The notes below the pieces were generated by a model. That model was given only the letters and a program-made list of their open reading frames with translations, was not told the origin of the DNA and did no database searches. A stretch of 10,436 nt of DNA, taken from Terriglobia bacterium. Lineage in GTDB: Bacteria > Acidobacteriota > Terriglobia > UBA7540. The stretch is from assembly GCA_020072905.1 (NCBI GenBank), contig JAIQGB010000153.1:1-10436 (forward strand), given 5' to 3'. Positions 5,857-10,436 of the stretch are shown here, in pieces. Position 1 is the first letter of the stretch. Each line of letters begins with the position of its first letter. Both the position numbers and the translations under genes were made by a program.

Positions 5857-7932
5857 ATGGAGAAGAGCGCCACAAGTCGGCAGGAAGGGGAGGGCCGGGA
5901 CCAGGCCCGGAAGTTCGCCATCCTTCTGGACGTCATGAACTCTCTGACCGCGGAGCGCAATCTGGACACGCTCCTCCAGAAGATCATGCAGAAGACTTCC
6001 GAGGTGATGGAGGCCGACCGCTCGACGCTCTTCCTGCTCGACGAGGAAAAGCAGGAGATCTGGTCGAAGGTGGCGCAAGGCGCGGCGATGAAGGAAATCC
6101 GCGTCCCGTTCGGCGCGGGCATCGCGGGGCACGTCGCCAAGAGCGGCGAGACGGTCAACATTCCGGATGCCTACCAGGACCCGCGCTTCAATCCCGAAGT
6201 GGACCGCCGGACGGGTTACCACACCCGCACCATCCTCTGCATGCCTATGAAGAGTCCGGAGGGAAAAATCCTGGGCGTGCTGCAGGTCCTCAACAAGCGC
6301 CATGGCATCTTTACTCGCGAGGACGAAGAATTGCTGGACGCCCTCGAATCGCAGGCGGCCATCGCCGTCGAGAACGCGATGCTCATCGAAGATATCCACA
6401 AGCGCATGCGGACCTCGGAGATTCTCCTCGACGTCATGCGCGCCGTGTCCTCGGAATTGCAGATCGACCAGCTCCTGCAGAAAGTCGTGGCCAAGACTTC
6501 CGAGGTGATGAACGCCGACCGCTGCACGCTTTTCCTCGTACACCGCAAGTCCGGCGAGCTCTGGTCGCGCGTGGCGCAGGGCGCGAACCTGAGCGAAATC
6601 CGCGTCCCTCGCGGGATCGGAATTGCCGGCCATGTGGCGCTAACGGGCCAGACGGTCAACATCAAGGACGCTTACCAGGACCCACGCTTCAATCCCGAGG
6701 TCGATCACAAAACCGGGTATCACACGCACACCATCCTCTGCATGCCCCTGCGCAACGAGACCGGCGAGACCATCGGCGTGATGCAAGTCCTCAACAAGAA
6801 GGAAGGCGTCTTCACCGAAGAGGACGAACAGTTTCTGGACGCGCTCGGCTCGCAGACGGCCATCGCCCTGGAGAACTCCCGCCTGTTCGAAGAAGTCCGC
6901 TTCATGAAGAACTACAACGACAGCATCCTGCGGACGATGGAGACCGGCGTGGTCACGCTCGACCCGGACGGCCACGTGGCTTACTGCAATCAAGCCGGGC
7001 AAAAGATCTTCATTGGGGGCACGGCTTTTCAGCCGGGCATGAGATACCAGAAGTTTCTGCGCGAAGAGCTCAACCCGGCGCTGGCCGACGGCATCAATCT
7101 GGCCCTGCAGGACGGGCAGACGTTCACCGCCTACGATCTCCAGTACCGGCAGAGTGAGGACGATTCCCTCAACATCAACGCTCATGCCTTGGCGCTCGCC
7201 ACGGAAAAGGGCAAGCACCTCGGCGTGGTGATCATCGCCGACGACATCACCCAGGAACAGCGGCTGATGAGCACCCTCTGCCGTTACGTGACGCGGCAGG
7301 TCGCCGAGGAGATTCTGAAGGATCGCGACCGGCTGAAGCTGGGCGGGAATCGCTCTACGGTGGCGGTGCTGTTTTCGGACATTCGCAACTTCACCACCAT
7401 TTCCGAGCAGTCGTCCGCCGAGGAAGTCGTCGCCCTGCTGAACGATTACTTCACGCGCATGCTCGACCCGATTTTCCTCTACGAAGGCACGCTGGACAAA
7501 TTCATCGGCGACGCCATCATGGCGGTCTTCGGCGCTCCCATTCCCTTCGAGAATGACGCGGAACGCGCCGTCTTGGCGGCGCTCGAAATGCGGCGCGTCC
7601 TGAAGAGATACAACGTAGACCGCCGGGCGAGAGGCCTTCCTCGCCTCGACAACGGCATCGGCATCACCAAGGGTGAGGCGATCTCCGGCAACATCGGCTC
7701 CGAGCAGCGCATGGACTACACGGTCATCGGAGATACGGTGAACATCGCCTCGCGGCTGGAAGGCCTGACCAAGAACTACGACTACAAGATCCTGGTCAAC
7801 GAGGAAGTCTACCTCCACGTGAAAGACAAGATTCCCTGTGTGGACCTCGGCTTTGCCCACGTCAAGGGGAAGGAAGGTGGCGTCCACATCTACGGAATCC
7901 CCGACCCGCTCGACGAGATCCCGGTCGCTTGA
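5857..7932 (+). CDS. GAF-GAF-PAS class III adenylate cyclase
   Basis: The product has 691 residues and no membrane segment, so it is cytosolic. Two GAF domains (about 20-182 and 187-348) are followed by a PAS domain (350-470) and a class III cyclase domain (485-690). Metal-binding Asp508 lies in LFSDIRNFT and Asp552 in DKFIGDAIMAVFG. Lys548 and Thr622 (in YTVIGDTVN) are the base-recognising pair of class IIIb adenylate cyclases, and Asn629 and Arg633 (NIASR) are the transition-state residues. ATP to cAMP is the expected reaction. Both GAF domains carry the NKFDE-type motif (Asn146, Lys147, Phe152, Asp156, and the same 167 residues later), known from cyclic-nucleotide-binding GAF domains such as Anabaena CyaB1. 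Feedback by cAMP is therefore plausible. GTG at 5827 would add ten residues; neither start has a strong ribosome-binding site. The neighbours suggest no operon. Confidence 0.92.
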   Translation: MEKSATSRQEGEGRDQARKFAILLDVMNSLTAERNLDTLLQKIMQKTSEVMEADRSTLFLLDEEKQEIWSKVAQGAAMKEIRVPFGAGIAGHVAKSGETVNIPDAYQDPRFNPEVDRRTGYHTRTILCMPMKSPEGKILGVLQVLNKRHGIFTREDEELLDALESQAAIAVENAMLIEDIHKRMRTSEILLDVMRAVSSELQIDQLLQKVVAKTSEVMNADRCTLFLVHRKSGELWSRVAQGANLSEIRVPRGIGIAGHVALTGQTVNIKDAYQDPRFNPEVDHKTGYHTHTILCMPLRNETGETIGVMQVLNKKEGVFTEEDEQFLDALGSQTAIALENSRLFEEVRFMKNYNDSILRTMETGVVTLDPDGHVAYCNQAGQKIFIGGTAFQPGMRYQKFLREELNPALADGINLALQDGQTFTAYDLQYRQSEDDSLNINAHALALATEKGKHLGVVIIADDITQEQRLMSTLCRYVTRQVAEEILKDRDRLKLGGNRSTVAVLFSDIRNFTTISEQSSAEEVVALLNDYFTRMLDPIFLYEGTLDKFIGDAIMAVFGAPIPFENDAERAVLAALEMRRVLKRYNVDRRARGLPRLDNGIGITKGEAISGNIGSEQRMDYTVIGDTVNIASRLEGLTKNYDYKILVNEEVYLHVKDKIPCVDLGFAHVKGKEGGVHIYGIPDPLDEIPVA
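5926..6886 (+). repeat. Tandemly duplicated GAF-domain coding units
   Basis: The GAF1 unit from 5926 and the GAF2 unit from 6427 align without gaps at an offset of 501 bases (167 codons) over about 150 residues. By eye about 65 per cent of residues are identical, including DAYQDPRFNPEVD and TGYHT-TILCMP. DNA similarity is still obvious, for example GACTTCCGAGGTGATG in both copies. This indicates an intragenic duplication kept under similar constraint. Confidence 0.85.
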
Positions 7933-8232
7933 CCTCCGTCAACCCGCCGCCCGCCGAAGCTCCCCGCACAAAATCGAATCAGCAACGAAACATCATAGAC
8001 AACAGAAAGAAGGCTCGTGGCTCGAGCCGCGGGAAGCCCGCGCCTGGCTGACAGCGGCCACGAGTGACCAGAAATTGCCACTCAACGCCAAAATTCGACA
8101 GGCTCGACGCGAAGCTCACAAAGGGACGACTGACGCGGCTTCTTGTTTTCACGGAGTTAGGGCCCCACCGGAAATTTCGGCAATGGACGCCAACGTGCTC
8201 GTTCTCAGCTCAGGAGGAGCAGGAGGGCGATC
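7933..8232. other. Intergenic region with a GC-rich hairpin
   Basis: No gene is supported. A 10-bp palindrome GGCTCGAGCC at 8019-8028 abuts a hairpin at 8028-8042 (CGCGGG, loop AAG, CCCGCG). The hairpin is strong but has no T-tract behind it, so it is at best a weak terminator for the cyclase gene about 100 bases upstream. The last bases hold the ribosome-binding site of the next gene. Confidence 0.45.
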
Positions 8233-8478
8233 ATGGACTACGCGATCACTCCCGGTGGGTTGATGGTTCACGCTCGAAACGACTGGCCATGCGCCGTCTG
8301 CCGGCCGCACATGACTACGGAGCGCAAAGGCTTCTGGATGTGCCTGAAGTGCGCGCACAACATAATCATCGCCGCCGAGGCGGGCGTCGAAAACGCGCGA
8401 GAACTTCTCGATGACGTTACCGATGCGCTGGCCTTGCTGGAAGCACAGGCACAGGGCCCCGTGCCCTTCGCTGAATAG
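8233..8478 (+). CDS. Small zinc-ribbon protein, function unknown
   Basis: The product has 81 residues. Residues 20-40 contain two CXXC knuckles 13 residues apart (Cys20, Cys23, Cys37, Cys40, in PCAVC and MCLKC), with His26 and His42 nearby; this fits a zinc ribbon. The C-terminal half (residues 44-75) is an acidic helix, IIIAAEAGVENARELLDDVT and onward. Zinc ribbons of this size often serve in protein or nucleic-acid contacts, but I cannot name a role. The start ATG at 8233 is well supported by AGGAGG at 8221-8226 with six bases between. The gene converges with the broken isomerase on the other strand, whose end is only 63 bases away. Confidence 0.7.
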   Translation: MDYAITPGGLMVHARNDWPCAVCRPHMTTERKGFWMCLKCAHNIIIAAEAGVENARELLDDVTDALALLEAQAQGPVPFAE

Positions 8479-8508
8479 TCCCACCCGCGCGGCGTCCCGC
8501 CACGGATT

Positions 8509-8535
8509 GTCCCCCTCGTCCCCCTCGTCCCCCTC
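8509..8535. repeat. Three perfect copies of GTCCCCCTC
   Basis: The 9-base unit GTCCCCCTC occurs three times without interruption at 8509-8517, 8518-8526 and 8527-8535. It sits in the 63-base gap between two convergent genes. No terminator-like stem is apparent, so it is probably a slippage-prone simple repeat. Confidence 0.85.
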
Positions 8536-8541
8536 GGCGAC

Positions 8542-8826
8542 CTAGGCGTTAATCAGCCCGCGCATGAATTCCTGTGCCAACTGCGCGCACTGGTCGGCAT
8601 ACTCGATTCCGACCGTCTGCCCGCTGACCTTGGGGAGCGGGTGGCACAATTCGTATCCCAGATAGCCTTGGTAGCTGATTTCTCGCATGGCGCTGACAAA
8701 GGGCGGGTAGAACGCTTCCCCCTTCACTTTGCCGTCCGGCCAGCGAAGCTGAATCATCAGCGCATGGCAATTGTCGTAATCTGCGAAGTGGATGATTGCT
8801 TCTTGGAGTGTGTTTAAGCCTTCCAT
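8542..8826 (-). pseudogene. Chimeric frame: IS1595-type transposase start fused to isomerase tail
   Basis: This 94-residue frame joins two unrelated pieces. Residues 1-35 (MEGLNTLQEAIIHFADYDNC, then HALMIQLRWPDGKVK) match, from memory, the N-terminus of IS1595-family transposases, where a similar FxDxxxC...LRWPDG stretch leads into a zinc ribbon. The CPxC that should follow is absent. From about Gly36 the sequence is the C-terminal end of a sugar phosphate isomerase/epimerase (AFYPPFVSAMREISYQGYLG, YELCHPLP, GQTVGIEYADQCAQLAQEFM). The matching N-terminal half is at 8953-9528 on the same strand. The join is probably at or near the DGKVK codons (8722-8736), which could fit both parents. The frame is open, and the transposase promoter and leaderless ATG are intact, so the chimera may be expressed. 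A catalytic TIM barrel cannot form from it. Confidence 0.7.
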
Positions 8827-8870
8827 GCAGTAAATATAAGGCTTTTCTTACGGTACGTCAAGTATATAAT
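8722..8870 (-). mobile_element. Remnant of an IS1595-family insertion sequence (transposase 5' end)
   Basis: The remnant comprises the promoter, start codon and first roughly 35 codons of a presumed IS1595-family transposase; the rest of the element is gone. The stretch 8806-8880 is clearly richer in A+T than its surroundings. The outer limit on the high-coordinate side is uncertain: it lies between the promoter and the last isomerase-like codons near 8975, and I could not identify a terminal inverted repeat or target duplication. Confidence 0.5.
8833..8861 (-). promoter_or_regulatory. Strong promoter with leaderless ATG at the transposase start
   Basis: On the minus strand, TTGACG (8861-8856) and TATATT (8838-8833) are separated by exactly 17 bases. 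The predicted transcription start, seven bases past the -10 box, is the A of the ATG at 8826. No Shine-Dalgarno sequence is present. This would be the insertion sequence's own transposase promoter, now driving the chimeric frame. Confidence 0.55.
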
Positions 8871-8952
8871 TGCCTTCGGCGTTAAGATTGAATCTGCGCG
8901 GCGAGCCGCCGGCGGTCGACGGGAAGATTGGTCCACCCGGGCCGGCGAGGGA

Positions 8953-9528
8953 TCACCTGTCCGCGCGACGAATCGCCGGATCGACATACTTATGGCTGAA
9001 TTTCCAAATGCTGTCGGCGATGTCGTAGCGGGCGATTTGGGGGTGCCTGGTGACGCCCGGCCAGCCGAGAAATACCCGCAACGTCTTGGCGCCGAAGTCG
9101 GACGCCATGCGAATCAGACCGTGGACGTAAGCAATCTGGGCTTCGCGGTGTTCCGGAACCGGGCTGCTGAAGTCGTTGTTGGCCGCGACACCGTAAATCT
9201 CGATTCCCTCACCGTCCGCCATTGAACGGAGTTCGCGACAGCGGCTCTTGGGCCAGTCGAGCGGGTTGCCGTGCGGGCGCTTGCCATCGATCTCAACACC
9301 GTCATACCCATATTTCTTGGCCCGTTTGATGACCTCTTCTAGGGTGAGCCCTTTACCCCGGTACCAAGCGCCCAGGAACGTGATGCTATAGAGCCCCACT
9401 TTCATGCCTGCGGGCTTCTCCTGGGCGCGGGCGGCGGACCCGCCAAATGCCGCGGGACTCAAAGCCCCGGCTGTGGCGGCGAGCGTCGCGCCCACAAACC
9501 GCCTGCGATTCATTCCGAGTTTCTCCAT
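8953..9528 (-). pseudogene. N-terminal half of a Tat-exported sugar phosphate isomerase/epimerase
   Basis: The frame encodes 191 residues. MNRRRFVG at 6-13 is a twin-arginine signal, followed by an Ala-rich hydrophobic stretch and a cleavage site after ARA at residue 35. From residue 42 the first strands and helices of a xylose-isomerase-like TIM barrel are visible: MKVGLYSITF, LTLEEVIKRAKKYGYDGVEI, IEIYGVAANND and FGAKTLRVFLG. Homology fades after WKFSHKYV, and TGA comes at 8955-8953. Intact relatives are about 300-330 residues, so roughly 90-100 central residues, including some metal ligands, are missing. The C-terminal tail survives at 8542-8735. Start at 9528 is supported by GGAGGTG (9543-9537) eight bases upstream. 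The promoter seems intact, so a truncated exported product may be made, but enzymatic activity is unlikely. Confidence 0.8.
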
Positions 9529-9576
9529 GCTGATTGCACCTCCGTGACGATTTGCGCTCGAATGAGTGCTTGTGAC

Positions 9577-9605
9577 GATATACCGCTTGCAGCGCTCGGT
9601 TGCAA
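9577..9605 (-). promoter_or_regulatory. Promoter of the broken isomerase gene
   Basis: On the minus strand, TTGCAA (9605-9600) and TATATC (9582-9577) are 17 bases apart, each with four of six consensus matches. The leader would be about 42 bases. The 8-base word ATCGTCAC occurs twice on the minus strand (9579-9572 and 9551-9544), once overlapping the -10 box and once in the leader; it might be a regulator's site. Confidence 0.4.
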
Positions 9606-9682
9606 GACTTCTGGGACCGAAGGGGCAGAATGTTGGGAGCGCCGACAGTCTCTAGCGCTGTGTTACCGAAAAAGGTGAAACA

Positions 9683-9821
9683 TGTCATTCTGAGCCCTTC
9701 GCTTGTCATTCTGAGCGGAGCGAAGAATCTGCAGTTTCCGCTCAGGGTAAACTCCGCGAAGAATCTGCATTTTCTTTCCGTCCGAAACAACTGCGGATGC
9801 TTCGCTTCGCTCAGCATGACA
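9683..9821. repeat. Dispersed inverted repeat (TGTCATTCTGAGC type)
   Basis: Arms at 9704-9725 and 9800-9821 are inverted copies of each other with 20 of 22 matching bases, separated by 74 bases. The left arm begins TGTCATTCTGAGC and ends GCGAAG; the right arm is CTTCGCTTCGCTC followed by AGCATGACA. A partial third copy (TGTCATTCTGAGC) lies at 9683-9695, and GCGAAGAATCTGCA is repeated directly at 9720-9733 and 9756-9769. Near-identical repeats are abundant between genes in Acidobacteriota and some other phyla, from memory. They are non-autonomous, and no transposase is associated here. The unit fills much of the 429-base gap upstream of the isomerase gene. Confidence 0.8.
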
Positions 9822-9957
9822 GCGTGCCTCTGGCGTGTGCAAGCTATTTGCGTCACACGGCACTGGCGCGAAGGACTCTTGCGGAACGCCAGACGTGGAG
9901 GAGGAAAGTTGGAAAAGGGCCAAACGGTGCCGAGTGGGGAGTGGAGCCGGAGTGCGC

Positions 9958-10436
9958 CTACAGTTCGCGGTGGCCGAGCAGGTCGGCGATGACGCCGCGC
10001 AGGATGCGGCCCTTGTGCGGCTCATCTTTGCTGACTTTGGTGGCGTCGGCGATGCGCTGAATCAGCATGCGGTACTTCTGGAACTCGCACTCCTCGGGAA
10101 GCAGGAGGTCGTCGGAGTTGTAGACCTCGGCGAAGACGTCCCGGAGTCCACGCTGCGCGGTAAGGAACAGGTATGCGTTCGAGCCGCCCGATGGCAGCGC
10201 GCCGCGTCCATCGGACATCGTGGTCGTGACCGTATCGCCGACCGCGTAGCCGGACTCAGGCTGGTCCTTCACCGCGAGACCGGGCCGCGGGTCCGCGCCG
10301 GACGCCCGCGGCGGAGCCTCGGCGTCCAGCGTCGCTCGAGCGACGTCGCCGTGGGCGTCCCTGACGCTCAGGACGACCTGGTACGCGTGATCGGGATGGG
10401 CGATGGCGATGTTGAGATGGAGGCGTCCGCCCGGAC
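9958..10436 (-). CDS. 3' end of an unidentified gene running off the window
   Basis: The frame is open from the window edge to TAG at 9960-9958, giving 159 visible residues; the start lies beyond the window. A GTG at 10272 could begin a shorter frame, but coding character continues upstream (LHLNIAIAHPDHAYQVVLSV, then RDAHGDVARATLDAEAP), so I treat it as internal. The visible order is a beta-rich segment, a Pro/Gly linker, then SGGSNAYLFLTAQRGLRDVF, AEVYNSDDLLLPEECEFQKY, and a charged helical C-terminus (RMLIQRIADATKVSKDEPHK, ending LLGHREL). The beta part could be an immunoglobulin-like or VWFA-associated module of a secreted protein, but this is a guess. I do not recognise the family. No intrinsic terminator follows the stop. 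Confidence 0.65.
   Translation of the reverse strand, partial: PGGRLHLNIAIAHPDHAYQVVLSVRDAHGDVARATLDAEAPPRASGADPRPGLAVKDQPESGYAVGDTVTTTMSDGRGALPSGGSNAYLFLTAQRGLRDVFAEVYNSDDLLLPEECEFQKYRMLIQRIADATKVSKDEPHKGRILRGVIADLLGHREL

Noticed and set aside
6640..7887. 415-residue minus-strand open frame opposite the cyclase
   Set aside because: It is an antisense shadow of the GAF/PAS/cyclase gene, caused by GC-biased third codon positions, and has no recognisable motif.
8848..8895. Minus-strand frame reading FNLNAEGNYILDVP, reminiscent of the ribose-5-phosphate isomerase A C-terminus (GNYILD)
   Set aside because: The match is under ten residues, the frame stops at once, and the segment is more simply the non-coding end of the insertion-sequence remnant.
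9600..9992. 130-residue plus-strand open frame
   Set aside because: It reads through the dispersed inverted repeat and into the antisense of the minus-strand gene at the window edge.

Overview
The window looks like chromosomal DNA from an uncultivated, GC-rich bacterium, most likely an Acidobacteriota member. The pointers are a copy of the dispersed 'TGTCATTCTGAGC...GCGAAG' inverted repeat common in those genomes, a small coiled-coil protein opening MADSIEF with a leaderless start, a Tat-exported sugar-isomerase-like protein, and heptamer CTGACTC-type repeats. The assignment rests on remembered patterns, not on a database search. There is no phage, CRISPR array or rRNA/tRNA gene.

Layout. 1-659 is non-coding with short tandem repeats. 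660-977 is a small coiled-coil gene broken by one in-frame TAG. 978-1445 shows nothing. 1446-1913 is a LuxR-type DNA-binding-domain-only gene with its own promoter. A 16-bp perfect palindrome separates it from a secreted cysteine-rich protein (2028-2765). Next is an exported SurA-N/DsbA-like thiol oxidoreductase (2908-3972). From 4094 to 4315 lies a candidate structured RNA ending in a strong intrinsic terminator. On the minus strand, 4347-5468 encodes an exported protein combining a CXXCH haem site with squalene-cyclase-like repeats. A promoter at 5768-5796 then leads into a large soluble GAF-GAF-PAS class III nucleotide cyclase (to 7932). A small zinc-ribbon protein follows (8233-8478).

The right end, on the minus strand, holds a broken Tat-exported sugar phosphate isomerase/epimerase. 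Its N-terminal half ends at 8953. Its C-terminal tail (8542 to about 8735) is joined in frame to the first roughly 35 codons of what looks like an IS1595-family transposase. A strong promoter with a leaderless ATG sits at the transposase start. I read this as IS insertion followed by a deletion that fused transposase to host gene. Upstream lies the acidobacterial-type repeat (9683-9821), and then the 3' end of an unidentified minus-strand gene that runs off the window.

Functional links are modest. Several products are exported (cysteine-rich protein, thiol oxidoreductase, haem/toroid protein, isomerase), and disulphide chemistry from the SurA-DsbA protein could serve its cysteine-rich neighbour. 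The cyclase is probably a cytosolic cAMP-producing sensor with cyclic-nucleotide-type GAF domains. The most unusual items are the IS-host chimera, the candidate RNA at 4094-4315, and the haem/toroid protein.
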